From: a virus
IMG/VR virus record: IMGVR_UViG_3300027971_000204
Coordinates: 1-25,223 of that record
Direction: 5' to 3' (one strand)
Length of the DNA: 25,223 nt
A program made the translations under genes and the position numbers. Of this stretch, positions 7,002 through 12,665 are shown piece after piece. The first letter of the stretch is position 1. Every line of letters starts with the position of its first letter. The notes beneath the pieces are model-generated. The model made no database searches, had not been told where the DNA came from, and was given only the letters and a program-made list of their open reading frames with translations.

Positions 7002-7151
7002 TTACTGTGTTACTTTTCTCATGTGTGCCACCACATTGGTAGAAACCTTTTGTAGGTCTGCTACTACCTTATTCATTTCATCTGCGCTAGTAGCGGTAAA
7101 GTCAACGCCTAGTAATTGTGCGCCGTCCCATAGTGAGTATGTGATTGTCAT
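7002..7151 (-). CDS. Hypothetical 49-residue protein
   Basis: Begins at the ATG on 7151, directly after the stop of the upstream gene (TAA then ATG with no gap). Product starts MTITYSLWDGAQLLGVDFTA and ends HMRKVTQ; it is a soluble, mixed alpha/beta small protein with no motif I know. Co-transcribed with the gene at 7152-7325. Confidence 0.6.
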   Translation of the reverse strand: MTITYSLWDGAQLLGVDFTATSADEMNKVVADLQKVSTNVVAHMRKVTQ

Positions 7152-7325
7152 TTATTTTCCTGCTCTCTTAGCAATTAGTGCTTCTACTTGAGCGATTTGC
7201 TCAGGGGTAGCGTTGCGATACGCATTGACGCTTTCTCTAATCCATGGGGATTTAGCCATAGCCTTTTCATGGGCTTCGTGACGAGCAATAGTCTGCTCTG
7301 CTAGTATTCTGTTTAGTGTATTCAT
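7152..7325 (-). CDS. Hypothetical small helical protein
   Basis: 57 residues, Ala/Glu/Arg-rich and helical (RILAEQTIARHEAHEKAMAK, then TPEQIAQVEALIAKRAGK). The ATG at 7325 has GAAAGG 8 bases upstream; a GTG three codons earlier lies inside the ribosome site and was rejected. It is driven by a good sigma70-type promoter with an overlapping palindrome, and is first of a two-gene minus-strand operon. Confidence 0.65.
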   Translation of the reverse strand: MNTLNRILAEQTIARHEAHEKAMAKSPWIRESVNAYRNATPEQIAQVEALIAKRAGK

Positions 7326-7348
7326 CTTGAACACCTTTCTTTATTTTG

Positions 7349-7386
7349 TATACTGCAAGTATAACAGAGAAATGTCAAAAAGTCAA
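7349..7386 (-). promoter_or_regulatory. Sigma70-type promoter with TATACT-N3-AGTATA operator-like palindrome
   Basis: Minus strand: TTGACT (7386-7381), 17-base spacer, TATACT (7363-7358). The -10 is half of a perfect palindrome TATACT-GCA-AGTATA (7349-7363). The whole 38-base block is repeated with 32 of 38 identical bases in the other orientation at 8416-8453. Confidence 0.75.
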
Positions 7387-7391
7387 GTCCT

Positions 7392-7433
7392 GACACGGCG
7401 TGTCGTATGTGATGTCCGTCACACGGCACGTGT
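7392..7433. promoter_or_regulatory. Cluster of palindromes incl. GlxR/CRP-type site
   Basis: Three inverted repeats in 42 bases: GACACG-G-CGTGTC (7392-7404), TGTGA-TGTCCG-TCACA (7408-7423, a perfect CRP/GlxR consensus) and ACACG-GCA-CGTGT (7421-7433). They lie upstream of the minus-strand promoter (site centre about 65 bases from its predicted start). Confidence 0.65.
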
Positions 7434-7509
7434 CAAATCGACACACCGATAACCTCACTATTGTTACGCAATCGTTATAATTCTCCCTAATAATGTGACC
7501 TACCTCTCA

Positions 7510-7589
7510 TGTGATACACCTCACAATGTCCTTAATGTCCGTTTTGCACCCCTCAATTTGTCAGACCCCCCTGCTATACTTACAGTATC
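7510..7589 (+). promoter_or_regulatory. CRP/GlxR-type site plus TTTGTCAG promoter
   Basis: TGTGA-TACACC-TCACA at 7510-7525, then TTTGTCAGACCCCCCTGC at 7557-7574 joined to TATACT (7575-7580). The -10 is followed by TAC and AGTATC, a near-perfect palindrome like those at 7349 and 8439. The leader of about 50 bases ends in GAAAGG before the ATG at 7636. Confidence 0.7.
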
Positions 7590-7635
7590 AAGAAAAAATG
7601 AGGTAAAGAAATCCTCTAAAGAAAGGTGGTCTCAA

Positions 7636-7809
7636 ATGACTACACTAACAAAAATCCATGAGCATAACCCTATGCTTTCCGCTATCTCTAATGTAGGAGA
7701 TGAGCAATTTACTTTCTGCGTAGATTGCGAACAAAACATTGAGCGTTGGTATAACGATACCGACCCTGAGCGACTACCTGAGTGGTCAGATTGGAAGGTG
7801 TCACTATGA
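7636..7809 (+). CDS. Hypothetical small protein with single CxxC
   Basis: 57 residues. ATG at 7636 follows GAAAGG by 9 bases; an open frame extending upstream to 7495 crosses the promoter and was rejected. The product has a CVDC pair in FTFCVDCEQNIERWYND and a Trp-rich acidic end (PEWSDWKVSL). A zinc ribbon would need a second pair, so dimerisation or a partial site is possible. Its stop overlaps the next start (ATGA). First gene of a four- or five-gene operon. Confidence 0.65.
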   Translation: MTTLTKIHEHNPMLSAISNVGDEQFTFCVDCEQNIERWYNDTDPERLPEWSDWKVSL

Positions 7810-7988
7810 ATAACACTATGCAATTCATAGATGAGCAAGGCTTATGCGCTATGGATAACATCTGCGCTTTTTGCATAACACTATTTGACGGGTGGAATAG
7901 ATTTTGCCCAGCATGTAAGGACTACAAGGGCGTTATGGCTCTCCCTGATTTTATCAACACTTATGGAAAGGAAGGACTCAAGAGATGA
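7806..7988 (+). CDS. Zinc-ribbon microprotein
   Basis: 60 residues. ATG at 7806 overlaps the upstream stop by 4 bases (ATGA) and has GGAAGG upstream. Two CxxC pairs, CAFC and CPAC, about 14 residues apart (ICAFCITLFDGWNRFCPACK), are the pattern of a zinc ribbon. Role unknown: such microproteins in phages may bind nucleic acid or host proteins. Confidence 0.7.
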   Translation: MNNTMQFIDEQGLCAMDNICAFCITLFDGWNRFCPACKDYKGVMALPDFINTYGKEGLKR

Positions 7989-8149
7989 GTACCTATGTAC
8001 CAATTAAATCCGTGTGTGGTGCGGTATCTACCACAATCGACCAGTATGACTATGACCTCAACCCTCATGGTGTTATCTGTTGCGATAATTGCCAATCTAT
8101 CGTGCTATGCCGTAAGGCATGGGACTACCTATACAAGGAGGCTAAGTAA
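7985..8149 (+). CDS. Small Cys-rich protein, probable zinc binder
   Basis: 54 residues, ATG overlapping the previous stop by 4 bases. Cysteines: one near residue 11, then ICCDNC and LC about 8 residues later, in an arrangement likely to bind one zinc. Ends WDYLYKEAK; the codons for its last residues carry an AGGAGG ribosome site for the next gene. No family recognised. Confidence 0.65.
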   Translation: MSTYVPIKSVCGAVSTTIDQYDYDLNPHGVICCDNCQSIVLCRKAWDYLYKEAK

Positions 8150-8238
8150 TGAAAACACTTCAAGAAAAACTTGACGCAGTAGCGTTAGAGTTAGAGCCAA
8201 CACTTTGGGATTTACTAAATGAAATTGAGGAAAAATAA
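8149..8238 (+). CDS. 29-residue acidic helical peptide
   Basis: ATG at 8149 overlaps the stop before it (TAATG), with AGGAGG about 7 bases upstream, one of the strongest ribosome sites in the window. Product MKTLQEKLDAVALELEPT then LWDLLNEIEEK, a likely amphipathic helix. The ribosome site and coupling make a real gene likely despite its size. Confidence 0.6.
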   Translation: MKTLQEKLDAVALELEPTLWDLLNEIEEK

Positions 8239-8239
8239 A

Positions 8240-8293
8240 TTGTTGGTAATTTTAATTGCAATGATTGTGTTTGGCTTTTTGTATTCACTCTAA
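8240..8293 (+). CDS. 17-residue hydrophobic peptide (tentative)
   Basis: A TTG start directly after the upstream stop, with GAGGAAAA as ribosome site, would give MLVILIAMIVFGFLYSL, a single membrane-spanning peptide. Two other tiny hydrophobic peptides occur at similar operon ends (11892 and 24818), which makes this one more credible, but the rare start keeps confidence low. Confidence 0.3.
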   Translation: MLVILIAMIVFGFLYSL

Positions 8294-8593
8294 TAGTAAA
8301 GATCGCATGGATAAATTCCCTGCGATTTTTGCACGTGGCGGTTATCCACAGGGGGTGTGTATAACTAATGTGTTTAAGGTCACACTTTTATTTCCCCAAT
8401 TTACGGCGTGTCGATTTGCTTTTTTGACATTTCTTTGCTATACTTCTAGTATAACAATTAAATAAAGATAAATAAGCAATGAGCCTTAGCAAATAAATGT
8501 GACTAGTATCACAGTGAGCCTAAGCAAATAAGTGCCCAATTTGTCAGACCCCCCTGCTAGACTTACTATAACAACAAACGAAAGGTAGTCAAA
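8294..8593 (+). promoter_or_regulatory. 300-base regulatory region with two promoters
   Basis: In order: CACGTG (8332-8337), TTATCCACA (8342-8350), TGTGT-TTAAGG-TCACA (8369-8384, one mismatch to the CRP/GlxR palindrome), promoter TTGCTT-N17-TATACT with palindrome TATACT-TCT-AGTATA (8416-8453), two 17-base direct repeats TGAGCCTTAGCAAATAA and TGAGCCTAAGCAAATAA (8480-8496 and 8515-8531) that flank a perfect TGTGA-CTAGTA-TCACA (8498-8513), then TTTGTCAGACCCCCCTGC joined to TAGACT (8540-8563). GAAAGG precedes the ATG at 8594. No gene except a possible 5-codon frame at 8479. Confidence 0.65.
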
Positions 8594-8779
8594 ATGACTT
8601 ACACTATAACACTCGAAACCTTTAGCGGTTCGACTAAAAAAATCAACCTTGCCTCTAAAGGTGCGGTTGCTCAATTCATCTCAACTTATCCAACTCAACT
8701 ACCCGTTGGCGTTGCGGTTAAAGTATCCTGCGACCAATTAGGCGTTAGCGGAACACTAAGAGGAAAGGCGGTTCTCTAA
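8594..8779 (+). CDS. Hypothetical small beta-rich protein
   Basis: 61 residues starting MTYTITLETFSGSTKKINLA. Soluble, beta-strand-like, with many Thr, Val and Gly and no motif I recognise. ATG follows GAAAGG by 8 bases and the leader begins ACAACAAACGAAAGG, the same leader style as other genes here. The stop overlaps the next start (TAATG). First gene of the 8594-9341 operon. Confidence 0.65.
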   Translation: MTYTITLETFSGSTKKINLASKGAVAQFISTYPTQLPVGVAVKVSCDQLGVSGTLRGKAVL

Positions 8780-8934
8780 TGATAAACTCAGTAATGACAA
8801 TTCCTTGCGAGGAATGCCACTCAACAGGTTTAATCTTTTTTGGTGATAATGATAATTTCGATGTCGAAACTTGCGTATGCGATTTTGGTATGGAACAAGA
8901 CTTAAACTTATTTAACACCCCCGAAGCAAACTAA
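8779..8934 (+). CDS. Small Cys-containing protein, possible zinc binder
   Basis: 51 residues with CEEC-H near residue 10-14 (IPCEECHSTGLIFFGD) and CVC near residue 32-34. C-x-x-C plus C-x-C resembles a DnaJ-like or rubredoxin-like metal knuckle (the CxxCxSTG part recalls DnaJ repeats). Coupled to the upstream gene by TAATG. Confidence 0.6.
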   Translation: MINSVMTIPCEECHSTGLIFFGDNDNFDVETCVCDFGMEQDLNLFNTPEAN

Positions 8935-8952
8935 AGAATAGGAAATAGAACA

Positions 8953-9159
8953 ATGGTACAAATCGAACACAACTTAAAGTTTATCACCGAGGTAAACGAA
9001 AATCACCCAATCGGAAAATCACTTGTTGCACTAGAAAAAGAAATGCAAATTGTAATGCTTGAGTCAATGCTTAAGGATTTAATCGCTCCAAAGTTAGGAC
9101 CTATTCTTGATGAAATTAACGCAGGCGGTTCCTATGCAATTCTAAAGGTGGCCGAATAA
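8953..9159 (+). CDS. Hypothetical small helical protein
   Basis: 68 residues; the middle and C-terminal parts look like two amphipathic helices (SLVALEKEMQIVMLESMLKD and APKLGPILDEI). No motif recognised. ATG at 8953 has AGGAAA upstream. The stop and the next ATG overlap (TAATG). Confidence 0.6.
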   Translation: MVQIEHNLKFITEVNENHPIGKSLVALEKEMQIVMLESMLKDLIAPKLGPILDEINAGGSYAILKVAE

Positions 9160-9341
9160 TGATGACACGAAAAGACTATGTAGAAACTGCAAGCATTCTA
9201 AATAAATTTGCAGATACAATTGACTCACACACTTTTCAAGATTTAATTTTTGAATTTAGTGAATGGTTTAGCGCAGACAATCCAAGATTTGATGAAAATA
9301 GATTTTGGGACGCTTGCGTTAAAGAATTAGCAAACGCATAA
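9159..9341 (+). CDS. Hypothetical acidic small protein
   Basis: 60 residues, helical, rich in Phe, Asp and Glu, with WFSADNPRFDENRFWDACVK near the end. Two adjacent ATG codons exist (9159 and 9162) and AAGGTGG lies upstream; the second has the better spacing, the first the stop overlap. Function unknown. Last gene of its operon, followed by the GAGCA/TGCTC element. Confidence 0.6.
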   Translation: MMTRKDYVETASILNKFADTIDSHTFQDLIFEFSEWFSADNPRFDENRFWDACVKELANA

Positions 9342-9349
9342 ATAAAAAT

Positions 9350-9374
9350 CCTGAGCAAGATCTAAAACTGCTCA
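9350..9374 (+). repeat. Intergenic element CCTGAGCA...TAAAACTGCTCA (copy 1)
   Basis: GAGCA (9353-9357) can pair with TGCTC (9369-9373) around a loop ending in TAAAAC. The same layout appears at 12597, 13197 (imperfect), 13782 and 15018, always in the gap after a gene. It could be an RNA stem, a protein-binding site or a recombination seed. It lacks the T-run of a standard terminator. Confidence 0.65.
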
Positions 9375-9392
9375 ACACATCAAGAAAAAATG

Positions 9393-9456
9393 CACGTGCA
9401 GTTATCCACAGGTCAGACCAAGTTATCCACAGGCTTAAGATGTGAGATTTATCACA
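9393..9456. promoter_or_regulatory. CACGTG / two DnaA-type boxes / CRP-type palindrome cluster
   Basis: CACGTG at 9393-9398, TTATCCACA at 9402-9410 and 9423-9431 (same orientation, 21 bases apart), TGTGA-GATTTA-TCACA at 9441-9456. GTCAGACC also occurs between the boxes. Same order of parts as at 8332-8384 and 13829-13887. Confidence 0.65.
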
Positions 9457-9556
9457 CCCTCTGAGCGTCTCATTATTTAAGACTACTCGCTAGTAGGTTG
9501 ATAATTTATGAGTAATAGGCTAGACTTACATAGTAAGAAAAAATAAATAACCGAGA

Positions 9557-9580
9557 TTTGTCAGACCCTCATGGTAGGAT
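9557..9580 (+). promoter_or_regulatory. TTTGTCAG-type promoter (copy 3)
   Basis: TTTGTCAGACCCTCATGG followed by TAGGAT at the same 18-base distance as in the copies at 7557 and 8540. The -10 is weaker. The leader contains ACAAAAAGAAAGAGG before the ATG at 9613. Confidence 0.55.
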
Positions 9581-9612
9581 AGATTTAATAACAAAAAGAA
9601 AGAGGTCGCCCA

Positions 9613-9819
9613 ATGGCTACTAAACTATACACAATACAAGATTTACTAATTGGTAAAACTTATCGTTCACGAAATCGTCACTTTGAGGGAGAAATTGTAT
9701 CTGCCTCTCCACGCCCTGCAATTTGGTATGGAGAAAATACCGAAGCGTATGTCGTTGAAGTCTATGACCGCACTTTGCGAAATAAGTTTGCAACAGTAGC
9801 AGTAAAGGTTGGTGAGTAA
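9613..9819 (+). CDS. Hypothetical small beta-rich protein
   Basis: 68 residues: MATKLYTIQDLLIGKTYRSR then HFEGEIVSASPRPAIWYG, with strands typical of small SH3-like barrels. No family recognised. GAAAGAGG lies upstream of the ATG; the stop overlaps the next start (TAATG). First gene of an operon reaching 10730. Confidence 0.65.
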   Translation: MATKLYTIQDLLIGKTYRSRNRHFEGEIVSASPRPAIWYGENTEAYVVEVYDRTLRNKFATVAVKVGE

Positions 9820-10040
9820 TGAATAACGAATACCTATACGCAGTAACAGTATCGTATGATAGTAATCCTGTTCATTGGACAGGTCGCTATGCAGATGCAC
9901 TAAGTGCCGTTGATGAGTTTAATAAACACATTGATTGGGGATTTGCAGATGAGTATGCAACAGTTAATTTATCTGAGCCAAGTGGAAAGATGCACACCCG
10001 CACTTTCTATCGTGAAGGCAGAAGGGTTGTGACTAAGTAA
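9819..10040 (+). CDS. Hypothetical small protein
   Basis: 73 residues: VTVSYDSNPVHWTGRYADAL, then SAVDEFNKHIDWGFADEYAT; an alpha/beta protein with Trp and His, ending in basic REGRRVVTK. The pattern VTVSYDSNPV...DAL/EF is like small phage proteins that add a strand-helix-strand unit. No function known. TAATG overlaps on both sides. Confidence 0.6.
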   Translation: MNNEYLYAVTVSYDSNPVHWTGRYADALSAVDEFNKHIDWGFADEYATVNLSEPSGKMHTRTFYREGRRVVTK

Positions 10041-10204
10041 TGGAAATTTTTGAGTTTAATACTTTCATAAATGTCGAGGCAGAGTCGTATGATGAAGCCA
10101 TAGATGTCTTTCAATTCCAATTAAAGTATGGAATAAATAAAGATAATGTCTATGTCGCAGACATAAATCAATTAACTAACAACAACGAAAGTGTAGAGGT
10201 ATAA
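10040..10204 (+). CDS. Hypothetical 54-residue protein
   Basis: ATG at 10040 overlaps the upstream stop. The product MEIFEFNTFINVEAESYDEA, then IDVFQFQLKYGI, has the beta-helix pattern VEAxSYDEAI common to small phage proteins that carry a 'strand, AES-like loop, helix' unit; the protein at 13294 ends with a similar segment (VTVNARDEESAQ). Acidic; no catalytic motif. Confidence 0.6.
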   Translation: MEIFEFNTFINVEAESYDEAIDVFQFQLKYGINKDNVYVADINQLTNNNESVEV

Positions 10205-10207
10205 ATA

Positions 10208-10495
10208 ATGGGAAGCGTAACAGCAATTGGATTAGCAGATAGCGTCCTTGATTTAGAAACACAATTAGCGTATCACTTACAGGGTAATCACTATCCACCT
10301 GTTCCGCTTTCTATGGTGCAACCTTGCATAGATGCAATAGATGCATACTATGATGAGGACTATGACCGATTTATTGCTATGCCTGAAGGCGTATTCTATA
10401 AGGGCATGAGTCATGCACCTGCACACGCTATTGTTGACCAACACCACCTATCTTGGTTTATTGACCCAGTAGATAACTATGAAGATGAGGAATAA
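10208..10495 (+). CDS. Hypothetical acidic protein
   Basis: 95 residues, rich in Asp, Tyr and His (DAIDAYYDEDYDRFIAMPEG, then GMSHAPAHAIVDQHHLSWFI). The His/Asp content allows metal binding but no known motif fits. ATG 4 bases after the previous stop with AGAGGTATAA as a weak ribosome site. Confidence 0.6.
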   Translation: MGSVTAIGLADSVLDLETQLAYHLQGNHYPPVPLSMVQPCIDAIDAYYDEDYDRFIAMPEGVFYKGMSHAPAHAIVDQHHLSWFIDPVDNYEDEE

Positions 10496-10496
10496 A

Positions 10497-10730
10497 ATGT
10501 CTGCTACAATAAACAGTATGGAACTTAGATTTGCTGATAACTTATTGCCGTCTCAACTTATGGAAGGCGATCTAATCAAGGTTGATAATGAGTATGTAAC
10601 TATTGAAACCATTACAGAAAATGAAGATGGATTTAATATTTACACTAGAAATGATTTCAATGAAGAAGGTCACATTTATTTATTTGATGATGAAACTATT
10701 GAATGGTATGTATTCTTTCAAGAGGAATAA
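10497..10730 (+). CDS. Hypothetical acidic beta-rich protein
   Basis: 77 residues from the ATG at 10497, which follows GAGGAATAAA; an in-frame start 18 bases upstream would overlap the previous gene and lacks a site. The sequence LMEGDLIKVDNEYVTIETIT and then GFNIYTRNDFNEEGHIYLF looks like a small beta-barrel. No family recognised. Last gene of its operon. Confidence 0.6.
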   Translation: MSATINSMELRFADNLLPSQLMEGDLIKVDNEYVTIETITENEDGFNIYTRNDFNEEGHIYLFDDETIEWYVFFQEE

Positions 10731-10769
10731 TTTCTAAAGTATTTTTATGTGCTTCCCTGCATAAAAATG

Positions 10770-10842
10770 CACGTGTGGCGTTTGTGATATTGATCACATT
10801 TAAGATGTTGACATTTTTTCCCATGTATGCTAAGATTAATTT
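10770..10842 (+). promoter_or_regulatory. CACGTG, CRP-type site and leaderless promoter
   Basis: CACGTG (10770-10775), TGTGA-TATTGA-TCACA (10783-10798, perfect palindrome), TTGACA (10808-10813), 17-base spacer, TAAGAT (10831-10836), 6 bases, ATG at 10843. The palindrome centre is about 52 bases before the predicted transcript start. This gap joins the two promoter styles of the window: CRP-type site and leaderless start. Confidence 0.7.
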
Positions 10843-10989
10843 ATGAAGAAAAGTCCAGAGGAATTACGCAGGCTTATGGAATTACGCCGTAGCAATGCTG
10901 CCTCTGCCGTACCCTCTAAAAAATCCTACAACCGTAGAAAATGTCAGTCCGAAATGCTACAATTAAAGAACAACGAACAAGGAGAATAG
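10843..10989 (+). CDS. Small basic protein, possible nucleic-acid binder
   Basis: 48 residues, strongly basic in its first 35 (MKKSPEELRRLMELRRSNAA, then KKSYNRRKCQ). Charge and helical pattern suggest DNA or RNA binding, but no defined fold is visible. It begins exactly 6 bases after the -10, so it should be leaderless. The last codons (GGAGAATAG) supply the ribosome site of the next gene. Confidence 0.6.
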   Translation: MKKSPEELRRLMELRRSNAASAVPSKKSYNRRKCQSEMLQLKNNEQGE

Positions 10990-10993
10990 CCCC

Positions 10994-11170
10994 ATGGGAA
11001 ATATAATCGAAGAACTACCTGAATACGATGAATATTATTCTACAGTTTGCCCTAACTGTAATGAAAATAATGTAGAAGATGAAGAGCCTATTTGTGGTTC
11101 ATGCGCCCTTGATGAATTAGCAACCTCTTATGAAGACGCTGGTTTTGAAATGTGGCTTGGTCTTGAATAA
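10994..11170 (+). CDS. Acidic zinc-ribbon microprotein
   Basis: 58 residues with CPNC and CGSC pairs 12 residues apart, a zinc ribbon, in a strongly acidic context (many Glu, Asp). Ribosome site GGAGAATAG is 5 bases before the ATG. Its 3' end overlaps the next gene by up to 41 bases, depending on the start chosen there. Confidence 0.7.
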   Translation: MGNIIEELPEYDEYYSTVCPNCNENNVEDEEPICGSCALDELATSYEDAGFEMWLGLE

Positions 11171-11885
11171 ACTAAAACGCTCTAACGATAGAAAGGTCGC
11201 TAATCTTGTCACTAAAAATGGAAAGCAAGCCGCAATTGCCAACACCTTTGGATTACCTGCTGGAAAGGCTTACTCGTGCCCTGGTGCTACCAGTGTATGT
11301 GAGTCAGTCTGCTATGCGGGAAAACTCGAAAAGATCTTCCCTGGAGTAAGGACTAACTTACTACACAATTGGGCCCTGCTAAAAGACGCAGACTATTTAA
11401 CTATGCTTAATCTCATTGCTGAGATGATTGCTGATTTTAAGGCTGATTGTATAAAGAAAGACGCCCCTATGCTATTCCGCATTCATTGGGACGGTGATTT
11501 CTTTAATGATACTTATACCACTGCCTGGTCCGATGTAATTAAACTTAATCCTGATATTCAATTCTGGGTATACACTCGTGTGAAGAGTGCTGCTCTAATC
11601 CTTAAGGACATTGATAACCTATCTCTTTACTTTAGTACTGATAGTGAGAATGTAAAAATTGGTGTTGACCTAAAAATAAGTAGCGGTGTGCGTCTTGCAT
11701 ACCTTGCTAAAAATTTTGCTATTGGCCAGGCAGACATGAAAGAAATGATTGGTAAGCCTGGTGCTAAGTGCCCTGAAAATCTAAAAGCAATTCCACTTAT
11801 CTCATCCGCTGGCTCGGCTTGCGTTTCTTGCGGATTGTGTGTATACTCTAAAGCAGACATAGTTTTTTCTGCTACTAAGAAATGA
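11130..11885 (+). CDS. GP88-like protein (Cys-rich, possible Fe-S/radical-type enzyme)
   Basis: Up to 251 residues. The region SYSCPGATSVCESVCYAGKL (cysteines at 50, 57, 61), then LFRIHWDGDFFNDTYTTAW and FWVYTR, and a C-terminal CVSCGLC after a lone Cys-Pro, match my memory of the mycobacteriophage gp88 family (GP88). The Cys groups suggest one or two metal or Fe-S sites on a TIM-barrel-like fold; activity is unknown. The start is uncertain: ATG 11130 overlaps the upstream gene by 41 bases, while TTG at 11163 would overlap its stop by 8 and begins closer to the conserved part. Confidence 0.65.
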   Translation: MKTLVLKCGLVLNKLKRSNDRKVANLVTKNGKQAAIANTFGLPAGKAYSCPGATSVCESVCYAGKLEKIFPGVRTNLLHNWALLKDADYLTMLNLIAEMIADFKADCIKKDAPMLFRIHWDGDFFNDTYTTAWSDVIKLNPDIQFWVYTRVKSAALILKDIDNLSLYFSTDSENVKIGVDLKISSGVRLAYLAKNFAIGQADMKEMIGKPGAKCPENLKAIPLISSAGSACVSCGLCVYSKADIVFSATKK

Positions 11886-11891
11886 GATAAC

Positions 11892-11954
11892 ATGCGTATT
11901 ACTCAAGTTATACTTTTGTTTTGGTTGTTGCTTCTTTTATTTTTCCATCAATAA
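11892..11954 (+). CDS. 20-residue membrane peptide (tentative)
   Basis: MRITQVILLFWLLLLLFFHQ, one hydrophobic span with a basic N-terminus, beginning 6 bases after the GP88-like stop. A GAGATAAC ribosome-like site precedes it. Similar tiny hydrophobic peptides end operons at 8240 and precede the CDGSH gene at 24818. Such peptides could act on membrane proteins or lysis. Confidence 0.45.
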   Translation: MRITQVILLFWLLLLLFFHQ

Positions 11955-12124
11955 AATAAAAGAGGCCACGTCGCAAAGATCCAAGTTTGTCAAGTTTATG
12001 ATAGGCTTTTAAGATGTGATTAAGGACACACCGCAAATCCCCCGCTGGATTGGTATTTATGACATTTTTATGCTAAAATTATACTATAAGCAATTAACCC
12101 CCACAACAGAAAGGCAAGACCCAA
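11955..12124 (+). promoter_or_regulatory. Promoter region with CRP-like half-matched site
   Basis: TGTGA-TTAAGG-ACACA at 12015-12030 (one mismatch to TGTGA-N6-TCACA), TTATGA (12057-12062), 17-base spacer, TATACT (12080-12085). ATGACATTTTT in the spacer resembles the TTGACATTTCT block at 8424. The leader carries CACAACAGAAAGG before the ATG at 12125. Confidence 0.55.
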
Positions 12125-12295
12125 ATGACACTATCAGGATACACTTACCAAATCGGTGATTTATTCACAACAAGCAAGACAGGCGTTACAGGTCGTATCG
12201 CTGGTTTCGAGCCAATGTCTAATAAGGTTACTAGAGTTTCACTTGTCCTAGCAAACGGCTCTCGTCGCTTGGCTATGGTCAAGACCTCTAAGTAA
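12125..12295 (+). CDS. Small SH3-like protein, paralog A
   Basis: 56 residues: YQIGDLFTTSKTGVTGRIAG and onward to MVKTSK. It aligns along its length with the next gene product (YKVGDTFTTQKSKVTGTIVE, ending TTWTAK), so the two are tandem paralogs. The strand-turn-strand pattern suggests a small SH3-like barrel. GAAAGG precedes the ATG by 10 bases, and a perfect inverted repeat follows the stop immediately, as in the paralog. Confidence 0.7.
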   Translation: MTLSGYTYQIGDLFTTSKTGVTGRIAGFEPMSNKVTRVSLVLANGSRRLAMVKTSK

Positions 12296-12310
12296 TCTCA
12301 CAATGTGAGA
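12296..12310 (+). repeat. Inverted repeat right after stop
   Basis: TCTCACA-A-TGTGAGA begins at the first base after the stop codon. The paralog at 12402 has a different inverted repeat in the same place (12567). The centre is too short for a simple RNA loop unless the stem opens, so it may be a binding site. Confidence 0.55.
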
Positions 12311-12326
12311 AATGTCAGGTTTCGAT

Positions 12327-12365
12327 TTGACATTTTTACAACCAAAATGTTACACTTAGGTGTAA
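12327..12365 (+). promoter_or_regulatory. Promoter with TTACAC-N4-GTGTAA palindrome
   Basis: TTGACA at 12327-12332 and TACACT at 12351-12356 (18-base spacer); the -10 lies in a perfect palindrome TTACAC-TTAG-GTGTAA (12350-12365), a likely operator. The leader then has TAAACAGAAAAGAG before the ATG at 12402. Confidence 0.5.
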
Positions 12366-12401
12366 GCAAATAACAACCCCTAAACAGAAAAGAGAAAAAC
12401 A

Positions 12402-12566
12402 ATGTCAGTAGCAACAGCAACATACAAGGTCGGCGATACTTTCACGACACAGAAGTCAAAGGTTACAGGAACTATCGTGGAAATCAACCCACAAGCAAAT
12501 GGTAATGTTCGTGTAAAGTTAGATGTCAATGGACAGGCTCGTTACACAACTTGGACGGCTAAGTAA
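12402..12566 (+). CDS. Small SH3-like protein, paralog B
   Basis: 54 residues: MSVATATYKVGDTFTTQKSK, then VTGTIVEINPQ, NVRVKLDVNGQARYTTW. Clear relative of the product at 12125 over the whole length, so a tandem duplication. The pair differs most near the loop after the central strand, so their targets may differ. AAAAGAGAAAA is a weak ribosome site; promoter as described at 12327. Confidence 0.7.
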   Translation: MSVATATYKVGDTFTTQKSKVTGTIVEINPQANGNVRVKLDVNGQARYTTWTAK

Positions 12567-12623
12567 TCTAACAAGCCAGTTAGATAGTAACTTAGTCCTG
12601 AGCATGACTACTAAAACTGCTCA
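12567..12623 (+). repeat. Post-stop inverted repeat plus GAGCA/TGCTC element (copy 2)
   Basis: TCTAAC-AAGCCA-GTTAGA (12567-12584) starts directly after the stop, a 6-bp stem with a 6-base loop. It is followed at 12597-12623 by CCTGAGCATGACTACTAAAA joined to CTGCTCA, a copy of the recurring element with GAGCA/TGCTC ends. Confidence 0.6.
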
Positions 12624-12665
12624 ACACCCCCTAACAAATAACCCACAAAAGAAAAGAGAAAACAG

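Noticed and set aside
7495-7635. Upstream extension of the gene at 7636
   Set aside because: It contains the CRP-type site, the TTTGTCAG block and the -10; GAAAGG lies right before the later ATG.
8332-8337. CACGTG as an E-box-like eukaryotic signal
   Set aside because: The genome is phage/bacterial; the word is treated only as a palindromic part of the intergenic cassette.
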